Notes: generated from the sequence alone by a model not told the origin. Positions 44,980 through 54,956 are shown, numbered from the stretch's first letter. The stretch is DNA of 64,000 bases from Oceanobacillus jeddahensis (GCF_000750635.1 NZ_CCDM010000005.1:310001-374000); one strand, 5' to 3'. Translations and numbers: made by a program.

Positions 44980-45075
44980 TCAAGATTTAAAATAACGCAG
45001 TAGACTAGATATGGATAAAACGACCATCAAAAGAACACCTATCCCGCCTAAAATAAAGAACGTCAAGAAGTGCAT
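44980..45075 (-). CDS. Small single-pass membrane protein, 31 aa
   Basis: The ORF begins at an ATG 8 bases after AAAGGGG and reads MHFLTFFILGGIGVLLM...SLLRYFKS. One membrane helix with a positively charged C-terminal end (RYFKS) is predicted. It lies alone between the typA terminator and lrgB. The good ribosome binding site and clean helix support expression, but no homologue is recognised. Confidence 0.5.
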   Translation of the reverse strand: MHFLTFFILGGIGVLLMVVLSISSLLRYFKS

Positions 45076-45198
45076 CTTTCAAGCCCCTTTCTGGATATAT
45101 GGCATTTGTTTAATCTTAACATAAAGCAAAATAAGACGAAATAATTAGAATTATCAGCAATCAAGGTATATTATTATAAAAATATACCTTAGTTCTGG

Positions 45199-45885
45199 TT
45201 ACATGAAGTGCAAAAAGAAAGGAACAAGAAAAGAAACAACTACAGCACTGATGGTCATCGATAAAACACTGATTGCCCCTTCTGTTTCACTGCTTTCTAA
45301 TGCTTTCGCTGTACCGATCGCATGGGAAGCTGTGCCGATACTGAGTCCTCTGGCGATGGGATGTCCGATACGACAGATTTTCAAAATAACAGGTCCGAAC
45401 ATTGCTCCGCTGACACCGGCAATCATGACGAAAACGGCAGCCAGCGATACATTCCCTCCTGCAGTATCCGTAATACTAATAGCAATTGGAGCAGTGACGG
45501 ATTTTGCTGCAACAGACTGAATCAGCCAGTCTTCAAATCCAAACAGTTTTGCTCCTGCAATCCCTGTAAAAACCCCGGTCAGCGAACCGGCAAATATTCC
45601 AATACTTATCGCGCCTGCGTATTTTTTGATTAAATGGACTTCTCTGTATAAAGGAACTGCGAGAGAGACAACGATCGGTCCGAGAAAAATATCAATCCAC
45701 TGTCCACCAATCATATATGTTTCATAAGGGATCTCTGTTAAAAATAAAAACAGGACGATACTTGCTGTAGATAAGAAAATGGGCATAGTGAAAGGGCTGG
45801 GTTTCTTCTTGTACATTTTCTTTGAAAACTGATAAAGGATAAACGTGGCTGCAATTGTCATTACTCCGATAAAAACATTATTCAT
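45199..45885 (-). CDS. lrgB: LrgB/CidB-family membrane protein
   Basis: A 228-aa protein with six or seven helices of the LrgB family. LGPIVVSLAVPLYREVHLIKKY and SVTAPIAISITDTAGGNVSLAAVFVMIAG are characteristic. In Staphylococcus LrgAB and CidAB act like antiholin and holin; in Bacillus the related PftAB moves pyruvate. Which role applies here is open. It overlaps the upstream lrgA by 8 bp. Confidence 0.9.
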   Translation of the reverse strand: MNNVFIGVMTIAATFILYQFSKKMYKKKPSPFTMPIFLSTASIVLFLFLTEIPYETYMIGGQWIDIFLGPIVVSLAVPLYREVHLIKKYAGAISIGIFAGSLTGVFTGIAGAKLFGFEDWLIQSVAAKSVTAPIAISITDTAGGNVSLAAVFVMIAGVSGAMFGPVILKICRIGHPIARGLSIGTASHAIGTAKALESSETEGAISVLSMTISAVVVSFLVPFFLHFM

Positions 45886-46246
45886 ATGATTTTACCTCTT
45901 TTTTTAAAAAGAAATTTGTTACCATTCCACTAATGCCAATAACGAAGAAGGTACTGACGATAACGATTAGAATCGTAAGGCTCCCTTTTCCGTGAAAGAA
46001 AGTTAAGTACTGAATAACTCCAACTGTAACCGGGATAAAGAAAAATGGAATATCCTTCAAAAGAAAATCCACTCCTTTTTGAATGGATACGATAGGAATT
46101 ATTTTTAAAATAAGCAGGCTAAAAAGAATCAGCATTCCAATCAGGCTGCCAGGAATATGAAGTGAAAAATAGCTTTGAATCAATTGACCAATAAAATTAA
46201 AAAGAAATAAGATACTGATTTGCAAAATCATGATGATATACTTCAC
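45878..46246 (-). CDS. lrgA: LrgA/CidA-family holin-like protein
   Basis: A 122-aa, four-helix protein. HIPGSLIGMLILFSLL and the GVDFLLKDIPFFFIPVTVGVI segment match the LrgA/CidA family. It is the partner of LrgB, and both are translated as a coupled pair. No LytSR two-component genes lie next to it, so control must come from elsewhere. Confidence 0.9.
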   Translation of the reverse strand: MKYIIMILQISILFLFNFIGQLIQSYFSLHIPGSLIGMLILFSLLILKIIPIVSIQKGVDFLLKDIPFFFIPVTVGVIQYLTFFHGKGSLTILIVIVSTFFVIGISGMVTNFFLKKEVKSYE

Positions 46247-46431
46247 TGTGAACCTCCGTTGTCATTTTACTCTTTTAAATCAATGAAGAGAAAATTGTTT
46301 GTAACGATACTCACTATTTTACAAAAAATAGTTTTCGTTGCCTATTCCTTTTAAAGAGAAAAAATCATTATATTATATAAAAAAACACGCATTAGCGGGA
46401 GTTTCTGTATTGCTCTATGAAGGTATATTAT

Positions 46432-46475
46432 AAAAACAGCCCGACAATTCAAAAGAATGCTTGTCGAGCTGTTTT
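46432..46475 (-). terminator. Terminator of yhgE
   Basis: On the minus strand ACAGCTCGACAA pairs with TTGTCGGGCTGT and is followed by TTTTT. Confidence 0.8.
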
Positions 46476-46479
46476 AAGA

Positions 46480-49400
46480 TTAGTCTACCATATTACTTTT
46501 CTTTGTTTTCATATATGCTTTATGAACCCGGGGCGCAATCCATGGACGGAATGTGTATCCTAATAGGATAAAGATAGCCGGGAAAATGGCGAGTATCAGG
46601 AACCGGTTAAATACAACAGACCATACAATTCCTCCAGATGCTTCTCTAAGAATATCGATCGCATACGTAAACGGAAGGAATGGATGAATTGCCTGGAAAA
46701 ATTCCGGTGCTACTTGAATTGGGAACATTCCGCCGCCACCTGACAATTGCAGAATCATGAAGATGATCGCAACAGCTTTTCCAACGTTTCCGAATAAAGA
46801 CACAAGCGTGTATACAATAATCATAAACGCCAATGCAATCAGAACACTGAAGAGTGTAAAGTAGGCAGGGTGCGCCATATATGCATCGAGTATAAAGATA
46901 TTACCGAGTGAAACAATCACTGCCTGCAGGATCGCTACGATTAAGAATAGAGTCATCCGGCCAAGGTAAATATCTCTTAAGCTGAATGCTTCTCTATTTT
47001 TATCTTTTAGTTCCGTTGTAATTAAATTACAAAGCAATAATGCTCCAACCCAGAGTGCGAGTACGGTATAGAATGGTGTATTAGCTGATCCATAGTTTGG
47101 AATAGCGAATAGTTTTTCCTCATCCAGCTGTACAGGACGGGAGAAATACTCTGTTTCATCACTCAGGTCATTTTGCAATGCAGCAATTAATTCTTCGATG
47201 ATTTGATCATCTTCCATTTGTTTTATCCGGTCATAAGCATTTTGAATATCTTCCTTATACCCCGGCCAATCATCACGGATAAAATCAGCCATTTCACCGA
47301 TAGCTTCCTGCGCCTCCGGTAAATTGTCCTGAACAAGGGAATTTAAATTCTCATATTGTTCAATTAAATCATCCATATCATTTGTAACAAAGCCGGCTAA
47401 ATTGTTTACTTCATCTTCCAAATGTGGCATGTCATTTTGGAAAAACGAACTTGCCATATTCACCCCGTTTTTAAATTCAGGAAAGTGTTGATTTACCGTA
47501 TCAGAAACATCACTAAATTGCTCTTCATAATAAGGTAAATTCTCATTTAAAAGGTTTAAATAATACTGTGAATCATTGACAACTGTTGCTGCTTCCGATA
47601 AATAATCAGAAGCTAAATCAGTATATTCTAATGCAGCATCCAATTTGGAATCTGCATCATTTAATCTGTTTTCCAACGTGGTGAAAGCATTGTTCACAAA
47701 TGGCTCAAGCGTGTCTTCGTTGAAGGTTTGTAATGTATCTAGGTCATTTATTGCATTATCCTTCACATCTTCTAATTGGCTAAGGTCAAAATCACCACTT
47801 GCCAAAAAATCAATGATATCATTTAAATTGGAATCGCCGTTTTCCAGTGTATCTTGGATTTTTTCCAATTCTTCTTTATTCTCTGGAACCTCTAGTAAAG
47901 CAAGCGAGTTTTGCGTGCTTGTAATAGAAGATTGCAGACCCTCGATACTGTCTTGAATCGCTTGGATTTGTTCCTCTGCATACTCTGCTCTATCTGGATT
48001 TTCTTTCATGGCAATGAGTTCAGGTAATTGCTGAATATTACTTTTTGCAAGGTCTATATTTTGATCTAATACATTGGAAATTTCATCAAAAGCTTGCATT
48101 GTGTCATCATGAAGTTCATTAATGACTTGATCAATTTCCTCATCACGTTGCGGTGTTTCTTCAGGATCTTCAGATTGCTCCGCGTCTTCACCGCCCTGTT
48201 CTGTATCTTCTTCCGCGTTACCGTTATTTTCTTCGCTGTCCCGTTCTGTATCTTCCTCTACGTTATCGTTATTTTCTTCGCTATCCTGTTCTGTATCTTC
48301 CTCTACGTTATCACTATTTTCTTCACCTTGTGATGTGTCTGGAATAAATTCAGCATTTGCTAAATCTTCTTTGACCTCATCGAAAGAGGACTGATAATCA
48401 GCTATTGCTTCATTTAACGTATTGATATCTTCTTCTGTGAAATTATCCGCTTCGATTTGAGTAAGCATATCCTCTAATTCAGCAGAAAGATCATTACCTT
48501 GCTCTATAGTTCCATCGGCGGAGCTGCTTAATTTTTCTAAGGACTCATTTGATTCCAGGCTGTCCGAATTACGAAGCTCTTCCAGCATTTCTTCCAGGTT
48601 ACCTTGAGAATCACCGACTGAATCCTTTACGTTATTCACAAAATCAGGTGTGACCGATTCTTCTGTATTAAAATCAAAGGAAGGCAGTCCATTGATAATT
48701 TCTCCGGCATCATTGATCCGGTTGTGGACAAGCTCTGTTACTTCATCCGTTACTTGTTCTGCCTCATCTAACGTATCCTGTGCATTATCCACCTGATTTT
48801 GATAATCCTGAATCTGGTTATTGATCTCAGGAATCCGTTCTTGTACATCAGCTAACGTATCACCGGCAGTAATACTTGCCGCATAAGCATCTTCCAGTCC
48901 CTGATTAATCGCAGGGAAATATTGCTGAATAGAGCTGATTCGAGTTAACGCATTTTCGATGTCAGGCATTGATTGGTTCAGTTCAATAACAGCGTCTCCC
49001 AGACGATTAATATCATCCAAATGAGATTGGGCAGTCAGGATTTGATCTCCGCCTTCCCGGATGTTTGACTCATACTCCTGTAAACTGTCTAGTGTATCTG
49101 CATAATTTAGAATCGTATCCTGATCCTCGTCTAACTGAACGATAAGGTCGCCTGCCTCATCAATATCATCAATATGATCATGAAGATTATAAACAGCATC
49201 TCTTATTTTTTGCAGGGTAGGCAGATTTTCCTCAAGCTCTATCCCGGCATTATTAAATTCTTCCAATAATGTTTTTGCTGTTGTCTGCACAAATTCATCG
49301 TTAATGGTTTCGGTAATTTGTGTAGCTCCCGTATCTGTCATTTTTGGCGCAATGGCGTTGATTTTTTCGTTCACCTTATATTGAACAATCGCGCTTCTTG

Positions 49401-49785
49401 GCTCTTCATTAAGTATGCTTGCTACATCTTCCGAGAAGGTTTCAGGAATATGAATAGTTGCAAAATATTCTCCTGTATACACCTTTTCATCTGCTTCTTC
49501 AATTGAATCACCAAATTGCCAACCTAATGAATCATTTTTCTTTAAATTCTCAACTAATTCGTCTCCCATATTGATGGAACGATCTTCCACTTCGGTACCG
49601 AGATCGTCACTAACTACGCCAATTTTGATTCCTTGAGTATTGGCGTAAGGGTCCCAGGATGCTTTTATATTAAACCAAGCATAAAAAGAAGGGAGGATTG
49701 CTAATCCAATAATCAAAATAAGAATAGAAGGAACACGAATGATGTTTTTCATATCTTGTTTTGTAATTTTAAAAGCCTTTTTCAA
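46480..49785 (-). CDS. yhgE: YhgE/Pip family membrane protein
   Basis: An 1101-aa member of the YhgE/phage infection protein (Pip) family, related to ABC-2-type exporters and the T7SS-linked EsaA. One N-terminal helix (residues 18-36) is followed by a ~830-residue extracellular, coiled-coil-rich region. Five or six C-terminal helices follow, with the conserved GNVGKAVAIIFMILQLSGGGGMFPIQ. In the middle an acidic insert carries three 15-residue tandem repeats. In some Gram-positives these proteins serve as phage receptors. The gene is divergent from a TetR regulator (YhgD type) that probably controls it. Confidence 0.9.
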   Translation of the reverse strand: MKKAFKITKQDMKNIIRVPSILILIIGLAILPSFYAWFNIKASWDPYANTQGIKIGVVSDDLGTEVEDRSINMGDELVENLKKNDSLGWQFGDSIEEADEKVYTGEYFATIHIPETFSEDVASILNEEPRSAIVQYKVNEKINAIAPKMTDTGATQITETINDEFVQTTAKTLLEEFNNAGIELEENLPTLQKIRDAVYNLHDHIDDIDEAGDLIVQLDEDQDTILNYADTLDSLQEYESNIREGGDQILTAQSHLDDINRLGDAVIELNQSMPDIENALTRISSIQQYFPAINQGLEDAYAASITAGDTLADVQERIPEINNQIQDYQNQVDNAQDTLDEAEQVTDEVTELVHNRINDAGEIINGLPSFDFNTEESVTPDFVNNVKDSVGDSQGNLEEMLEELRNSDSLESNESLEKLSSSADGTIEQGNDLSAELEDMLTQIEADNFTEEDINTLNEAIADYQSSFDEVKEDLANAEFIPDTSQGEENSDNVEEDTEQDSEENNDNVEEDTERDSEENNGNAEEDTEQGGEDAEQSEDPEETPQRDEEIDQVINELHDDTMQAFDEISNVLDQNIDLAKSNIQQLPELIAMKENPDRAEYAEEQIQAIQDSIEGLQSSITSTQNSLALLEVPENKEELEKIQDTLENGDSNLNDIIDFLASGDFDLSQLEDVKDNAINDLDTLQTFNEDTLEPFVNNAFTTLENRLNDADSKLDAALEYTDLASDYLSEAATVVNDSQYYLNLLNENLPYYEEQFSDVSDTVNQHFPEFKNGVNMASSFFQNDMPHLEDEVNNLAGFVTNDMDDLIEQYENLNSLVQDNLPEAQEAIGEMADFIRDDWPGYKEDIQNAYDRIKQMEDDQIIEELIAALQNDLSDETEYFSRPVQLDEEKLFAIPNYGSANTPFYTVLALWVGALLLCNLITTELKDKNREAFSLRDIYLGRMTLFLIVAILQAVIVSLGNIFILDAYMAHPAYFTLFSVLIALAFMIIVYTLVSLFGNVGKAVAIIFMILQLSGGGGMFPIQVAPEFFQAIHPFLPFTYAIDILREASGGIVWSVVFNRFLILAIFPAIFILLGYTFRPWIAPRVHKAYMKTKKSNMVD
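48196..48330 (-). repeat. Three 45-bp tandem repeats inside yhgE
   Basis: Units at 48196-48240, 48241-48285 and 48286-48330 encode variants of DSEENNDNVEEDTEQ. They are in frame, so copy-number change would only alter the length of the acidic extracellular linker. Confidence 0.85.
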
Positions 49786-49876
49786 AAAAATTCTCCTCTT
49801 TTCTCGGGTAAATAATTATAAAATATGTGTTAAAAATACTAATACAATGAATCGTGATAAGACTCACCGCAGGACT

Positions 49877-49927
49877 ATAAAACAAAACTTCATTCGATGG
49901 GAGTTTTACGGGCGGTTCTCCGTGAAA
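49877..49927 (-). repeat. Dispersed intergenic repeat, short form, inverted (copy D)
   Basis: Read on the minus strand it is TCACGGAGAACCGCCCGTAAA, ACTCCCATCGAATGAAG, TTTTGTTTTAT. It matches short copy B and the ends of copies A and C. Confidence 0.65.
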
Positions 49928-50007
49928 AAATACTGCGACTTTTCAAGAATATGATATATCTTCTTGGCGAACAAACAGTTTTTTAGCCAGTACTTTTATT
50001 CTTACCA

Positions 50008-50062
50008 TTCAACTTTTCCTAAAAGTATGGTATCATAAATATAAATGAATGACAATCAGTCA
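50008..50062 (+). promoter_or_regulatory. Promoter and candidate operator of the TetR gene
   Basis: TTCAAC (50008-50013), 17 bp, TATCAT (50031-50036). A near-palindrome, TGAATGA-CAA-TCAGTCA (50046-50062), covers the expected start region, the usual place for a TetR autoregulatory site. Confidence 0.55.
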
Positions 50063-50093
50063 GTTTTAAAATTTTTCTAAAGGCGGTGTAGAG

Positions 50094-50690
50094 GTGGCTA
50101 AAACGTCAAACAAAAAAGAACTTATCTTAACAAGTGCCTATCGCGTTTTTAAAGAAAATGGCTTGGAAGATACACGTGTTTCTCAAATTGTTAAGGAAGC
50201 GGGGATTGCCCAAGGTACTTTTTATCTATACTATAATAGCAAAATGGACGTCCTGCCAGACTTAGCGCAGCAAATTATTTCTAATTATACGCAATATCTT
50301 GAAGAACATGGAGATATAGAGGCGGGGTTAGATTATAATTTACGATTGGCAATTGATCGCATTTTTGAAGCGAATCAAGAGGATAGAACGATTCCTTCCA
50401 TTGTCTATGCAGGTATTACAAGAAGCGGAGATATTGATAAATGGGATTTAATTTATCGACCTTTATATGATCTCGTTGCAAACTATCTTGAGGCAGCTAA
50501 AAAGAATGGAGAAATTGGAACAGATATCAGTGCTAACTATTATAGTGAATTTATTATATCGTTGATTGAATCTACAGCAAGGGGCTTAATTCTTTTTCAA
50601 CAATCTCCAGAAGAAATAGAAAAATATAAAGAAGAACTGTCCTCCTTTATATTAAATGCAGTATATTGGACGCCGGTAAAAGTAATTTAA
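50094..50690 (+). CDS. yhgD: TetR-family regulator, YhgD type
   Basis: A 198-aa repressor. The N-terminal HTH is ILTSAYRVFKENGLEDTRVSQIVKEAGIAQGTFYLYYNSK, followed by a helical ligand domain with a conserved ARGLILFQQ stretch. GTG start after AAAGGCGGTG. It is divergent from yhgE across ~300 bp, the same arrangement as yhgD-yhgE in Bacillus. The effector is unknown. Confidence 0.85.
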   Translation: MAKTSNKKELILTSAYRVFKENGLEDTRVSQIVKEAGIAQGTFYLYYNSKMDVLPDLAQQIISNYTQYLEEHGDIEAGLDYNLRLAIDRIFEANQEDRTIPSIVYAGITRSGDIDKWDLIYRPLYDLVANYLEAAKKNGEIGTDISANYYSEFIISLIESTARGLILFQQSPEEIEKYKEELSSFILNAVYWTPVKVI

Positions 50691-50696
50691 GGTAAT

Positions 50697-50738
50697 AAAA
50701 AACTTCGATTCTAGTTTCTTAGAATCGAAGTTTTTTAT
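50697..50738. terminator. Bidirectional terminator between yhgD and mqo
   Basis: AAAAAACTTCGATTCTA pairs with TAGAATCGAAGTTTTTT. Confidence 0.9.
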
Positions 50739-50760
50739 TACATGGAATATACAAAGCTTT

Positions 50761-52269
50761 TTAGCTTAATAATACTTCTTTTTTATTTTCCAATTGTAGT
50801 ATTTCATTTATTTTTTCGTTTAAATCGGCAAATAAATCAGGATGCTCGGATAAAGAAATACCATATGAAGGAATCATTTCTTTGATTTGGGGCTCCCATT
50901 GTTTAAAATGATGCGGGAAGCAGCGTTGCAGGACATCAAGCATGACATCTACAGAAACAGAAGCTCCCGGAGAGGCTCCAAGTAAAGCGGCAATGGAACC
51001 ATCTTCTGCAGTAATTACCTCTGTACCGAATTGGAGTGTCCCTTTTCCGCCTGCATCCGTGTCTTTAATAACCTGTACACGTTGGCCAGCTACGACAACA
51101 TCCCATTCTCCGCTTTTAGCATTAGGAATGAATTCGCGCAAGTCTTCCATTCTTTTTTCATCAGAGAGGAGCACTTGTTGGATAAGGTATTTTGTCAATG
51201 CCATTTCTTTCGCGCCAGCTGCAAGCATTGTTGTTAAATTATTTGGCTTGATAGATCCGAATAAATCCAAATTGGAACCAGTTTTTAAAAACTTTGGTGA
51301 AAACCCGGCAAAAGGACCGAATAATAAGGAGCGTTTCCCATTGATAAAACGTGTGTCTAAATGCGGTACAGACATTGGTGGAGCTCCTACTTTTGCTTTT
51401 CCATAAACTTTCGCGTGATGATTCTCAGCAACCTCGGGATTATTACATACCATAAATAATCCGCTTACTGGGAATCCCCCAATATGCTTTGATTCCGGAA
51501 TATTTGTTTTTTGTAATAATGGAAGGCTTCCGCCGCCGGCCCCAATAAAAACAAATTTTGCTTTATGGTGGGAAACCTTTCCATTGAACAGGTTTTTAAC
51601 TTTTACGCTCCATAAATTATCTTTTGTGCGTGTGATGGATTCCACCTCATGTTTAAAGTAGAGGCGAGTGCCTTGATCTTCTAATTGATTAAATAGTTTA
51701 CGTGTTAAACTTCCGAAGTTAATATCTGTGCCTGAATCAATTTTTGACGCAGCGATGGCTTCGTTTTTATCGCGGCCTTCCATCATAAGGGGAATCCACT
51801 CTTTTAGCTTTTCTTCATCATCTGATATTTCCATCCCTTCAAATAAGGGATTATCTTTTAGAGCTTCCACACGTTTCTTTAGAAACTCCACATTATTTTC
51901 ACCTTCTACAAAACTTAAATGCGGTACATTTTGGATAAAGTCACTTGGATTATCTAACACACCCTGTTCAACAAGGTAAGACCAGTATTGTTTGGAAACT
52001 TGGAATTGTTCATTTATTTTTATAGCTTTCGTAATATCGAGTGAACCATCTGCCTGCTCTGGTGTATAGTTCATTTCACATAAAGCAGAGTGGCCTGTTC
52101 CTGCGTTATTCCATGCATCAGAACTTTCCTGAGCTGTTTGGCCAAGCTTCTCAAAAACATTAATCTGCCATTCTGGTTGCAGGGTTTTTAATAAGGAACC
52201 AATCGTGGCACTCATAATCCCACCACCGATTAAAATGACATCTGTTTGATTCGTATCTTTCCTCATCAT
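50761..52269 (-). CDS. mqo: Malate:quinone oxidoreductase
   Basis: A ~502-aa FAD-dependent peripheral membrane enzyme that oxidises malate to oxaloacetate and passes electrons to menaquinone, a TCA-cycle step. [17 protein letters not shown] is the dinucleotide fold; [37 protein letters not shown] and [13 protein letters not shown] are family signatures. AGGAAGG lies 9 bases before the ATG at 52269; a second ATG follows directly. Monocistronic. Confidence 0.95.
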   Translation of the reverse strand: MMRKDTNQTDVILIGGGIMSATIGSLLKTLQPEWQINVFEKLGQTAQESSDAWNNAGTGHSALCEMNYTPEQADGSLDITKAIKINEQFQVSKQYWSYLVEQGVLDNPSDFIQNVPHLSFVEGENNVEFLKKRVEALKDNPLFEGMEISDDEEKLKEWIPLMMEGRDKNEAIAASKIDSGTDINFGSLTRKLFNQLEDQGTRLYFKHEVESITRTKDNLWSVKVKNLFNGKVSHHKAKFVFIGAGGGSLPLLQKTNIPESKHIGGFPVSGLFMVCNNPEVAENHHAKVYGKAKVGAPPMSVPHLDTRFINGKRSLLFGPFAGFSPKFLKTGSNLDLFGSIKPNNLTTMLAAGAKEMALTKYLIQQVLLSDEKRMEDLREFIPNAKSGEWDVVVAGQRVQVIKDTDAGGKGTLQFGTEVITAEDGSIAALLGASPGASVSVDVMLDVLQRCFPHHFKQWEPQIKEMIPSYGISLSEHPDLFADLNEKINEILQLENKKEVLLS

Positions 52270-52479
52270 TGTCACAAACCTTCCTAATCTAAAATTCTTG
52301 CATGTATACTCTTACAAAATAGAATTCTCTAAAAATAATGATTCAGTTGCTATTCAAAAAATATTTACCCACATTTTCTTATTATACTCCTTTTTGATAA
52401 AAGAAAAAAGATGTTTGAAGGAATAGGGCGGTAATAAGTATGAAAGAAGTACTGGAAAGGTGCTGCTATATCAGGTTAT

Positions 52480-52525
52480 AAAAAACTGTCAGAACGAATT
52501 TTAAATAAATTAGTCCTGACAGTTG
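52480..52525 (-). terminator. Terminator of the DDAH-like gene
   Basis: On the minus strand AACTGTCAG pairs with CTGACAGTT and is followed by TTTTTAT. Confidence 0.8.
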
Positions 52526-52577
52526 AAAAATTTTTGTAGCGGGAGACCCAATAGTCTGCTGCGGCCCGATCTACTCC

Positions 52578-53438
52578 TTAGGATTTTGTCCGGTAAAGGG
52601 GGAGTGTACAACACCTGAAAGAGCCGCCGGATTTAATAATTTCAGAGAAAGGAACTTCTAAAACATGATAACCAAGCTCTTTTAGCTGTTGATTTACCCG
52701 ATTATTTTCAGGAAGGCTGATTACTTTTTTGTTCCCTATGGACAACACATTTGGCGCCATATTGAATTGTTCTTCTTTCGTTACTTCTACGAGGGTATAT
52801 TGTTCCTTTAATACTTGATAGGCTGTCTCATTCATTCCATCTGGATAAATTAACGCGTACTTATCCTCTAAGATATTAAAGACACAATCCAAATGAAGAA
52901 TATCTTCTCGTAATGGAATAGCTGTTATTTCCAAATGAGGAAATTGTTTACGAAGATAATCAATGGCAGTTTGTTTTGTACGCTGGCTTAAGCCAATCCA
53001 AATATGATCATTATCAATAATTACATCGCCGCCCTCTATACTTGTATCGGTAAAAGAGATATAGTCCAGATGCTTATCATACAGCCAATTTTTTAAAAGC
53101 TCTGTTTCTTCTTTGCGTATATCCCGCTCCATATTAGATACAAATAATTTATTATCGAGGGTAAAGCCGATATCGCGTGTGAAAACTTGTTCATTTAAGT
53201 GTGACTTTGTTGGAAGGGAAATGACCTCTGTTCCATTCTTTTTCAGCGTTTCGATAAAAAATTGATGCTGTTCCGTTGCTTTTTTAATATTAATATTTTC
53301 TTTTGCATAATAAGCCTGTGTTTCATTAATAACCGTTGTAATTTTCATAAAATCTGGCGGGACAACAATTACTTGGTGTAAGGAATCATACTCATTTTGA
53401 CAGTGAATCATGTATTCATCTTTTTCATTTCTAATCAT
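52578..53438 (-). CDS. DDAH/arginine deiminase-family hydrolase
   Basis: A 286-aa pentein-fold protein related to dimethylarginine dimethylaminohydrolase and YkgA. The substrate and catalytic elements are FTRDIGF, IEGGDVI (Glu/Asp), HLDCVFNIL (His) and, at the C-terminus, GGSFRCCTLPL with nucleophile Cys276. The residue before that Cys is Arg where many relatives have His or Ser. The likely reaction is hydrolysis of a substituted arginine to citrulline and an amine; the substrate is not determinable. The ATG at 53438 follows GGGGG by 10 bases. Confidence 0.82.
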   Translation of the reverse strand: MIRNEKDEYMIHCQNEYDSLHQVIVVPPDFMKITTVINETQAYYAKENINIKKATEQHQFFIETLKKNGTEVISLPTKSHLNEQVFTRDIGFTLDNKLFVSNMERDIRKEETELLKNWLYDKHLDYISFTDTSIEGGDVIIDNDHIWIGLSQRTKQTAIDYLRKQFPHLEITAIPLREDILHLDCVFNILEDKYALIYPDGMNETAYQVLKEQYTLVEVTKEEQFNMAPNVLSIGNKKVISLPENNRVNQQLKELGYHVLEVPFSEIIKSGGSFRCCTLPLYRTKS

Positions 53439-53726
53439 GCGGATTTTGCCCCCAATTCTTCTTTAGGAAACTCATTTCATTATATTTACTATTTAAACAT
53501 AGTTTAACGCTTTTTCCGGAGCGGTTGATTAACCTGACAACATTGATAACCGCAGCCCCCAATATTCTTAACAAAGAAAGTAAGCGCTGCCCCAATGCTT
53601 TTCATACAGCCCAAGATTTCCATGATATTATCATTTTTTATTATGACGTAGATTTCAAAAAAAATCCATCTATTGTATGTTATGCTAGTAATAACTACTA
53701 AACATAATAAAGAAAGGAATGGAACC

Positions 53727-54713
53727 GTGAAAAAAAGGAATTATTTTTTATTTATTTTATTTTTAACCGTCTTTATCAGTGCATGTGCCAGCGGGAAAGA
53801 AGTAGATGCAGATAAGGAATTTGAAGAGGCAGAGCAAGCATATGCGATACCTGAAGACGAAGAATTACTCGATCTTTTCGCTGAACATGTAGAAGCTTTT
53901 AATGAAAAGGACATTGAAACATATATGGAAGCAATTCATCCGGATTCTCCAAGTTTTGAAGCTTCAAGAGAACATATGGAAAGCTTAAAAGATATAAATG
54001 TGGAATTAGAAATTAATGTAATATACGTAGAAGATAAAGATGAGACGACAGTTAATGTTTATATTGAGCAAGATACATATTTTCACGATGCTGTAGGGAA
54101 AAATAATCGCTTTGAGGCTACGCACGAGCTTCGGAGACATGGGCACGACTGGAAAGTTTATAGCACTAGTCCAATTAATCAGGTTGCTATTGATGAAAAT
54201 GGAGAAGAGGTGGAAGTATCAGAAGAGGATATACTCCTGGAAGAGCTGGAGAATGAATCCGTGGAAGATATAGAAGGGGAATATGCAGACTTTATCAAAG
54301 ATATAGATTTAAGCACGATAGAAGAGGATTTAACTTTTTATTCATATGAAGAAGATGTGGACTATGGCATATTGACATTTATCTTTTCAGAGGATCTTGA
54401 TAGGCAGCTGACTGTCGAGGTATTAGCTGATGAAGCTGGTCCCAATGTTATTGAAGACTATGCCTATAATGTCGAGAGCAATTATGGCATAGAGGGAGTG
54501 GAAACACGTATTTTGGAACAGGATGATAATCAACTTATTTATACGGTTTCTTTTCCTGAAGAGATGGCTGGATACCCAGAACATGTACAGGTTGGTAAAG
54601 CGTACATAGATGGCAATAACTTGAATGCTTTAATCTATACAGAATTTGAGAAGCATGAACTAGAAGATGATGACATAGATGCATGGGTGGATAACCTGGA
54701 AGAAATTGAATAA
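53727..54713 (+). CDS. Lipoprotein with an NTF2/SnoaL-like N-terminal domain
   Basis: A 328-aa acidic lipoprotein. The signal peptide KKRNYFLFILFLTVFISAC ends in a lipobox. Residues 40-150 (LLDLFAEHVEAFNEKDIETYMEAIHPDSPSFE ... WKVYSTSPI) look like the SnoaL/NTF2-like fold often found in Bacillus lipoproteins. The C-terminal half is a separate mixed alpha/beta domain. Function unknown. The GTG at 53727 follows AAGGAATGG; upstream ATG codons lack a site. Confidence 0.75.
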   Translation: MKKRNYFLFILFLTVFISACASGKEVDADKEFEEAEQAYAIPEDEELLDLFAEHVEAFNEKDIETYMEAIHPDSPSFEASREHMESLKDINVELEINVIYVEDKDETTVNVYIEQDTYFHDAVGKNNRFEATHELRRHGHDWKVYSTSPINQVAIDENGEEVEVSEEDILLEELENESVEDIEGEYADFIKDIDLSTIEEDLTFYSYEEDVDYGILTFIFSEDLDRQLTVEVLADEAGPNVIEDYAYNVESNYGIEGVETRILEQDDNQLIYTVSFPEEMAGYPEHVQVGKAYIDGNNLNALIYTEFEKHELEDDDIDAWVDNLEEIE

Positions 54714-54721
54714 TGTAAAAC

Positions 54722-54766
54722 ATGAAAAATCTCCTCGTCAACTAAATAAATAACGTGGAGATTTTC
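54722..54766. terminator. Bidirectional terminator
   Basis: GAAAAATCTCC pairs with GGAGATTTTC. It ends the lipoprotein gene and the small leftward membrane-protein gene. Confidence 0.75.
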
Positions 54767-54956
54767 ATATTTCCTTTTTTTTCTTTTTGGATGATTTCTC
54801 ATTTGGAATATATTTCGAATAGTGTACGGCAAAAATAAGGCATACCAAAGCAAGTCCCCATGCAGCAACACCACTCCAATAAAGTTGTAATTTAGCCCCA
54901 ATATAGATGATAAGAATACTGATTAAAAAAAGAATTAACGTTAAATACCGTTTCAT
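54765..54956 (-). CDS. Small two-helix membrane protein, 63 aa
   Basis: The ATG at 54956 follows AGGGGGAAG. Two membrane helices (about residues 4-20 and 27-46) are followed by a Lys-rich tail (NEKSSKKKKKEI). No family recognised. Convergent with the lipoprotein gene, sharing its terminator. Positions 54957-55240 contain nothing else supported. Confidence 0.6.
   Translation of the reverse strand: MKRYLTLILFLISILIIYIGAKLQLYWSGVAAWGLALVCLIFAVHYSKYIPNEKSSKKKKKEI

Noticed and set aside
48180..48345. CRISPR-like array from the regular 45-bp repeats
   Set aside because: The units are contiguous with no spacers and are in frame within yhgE.
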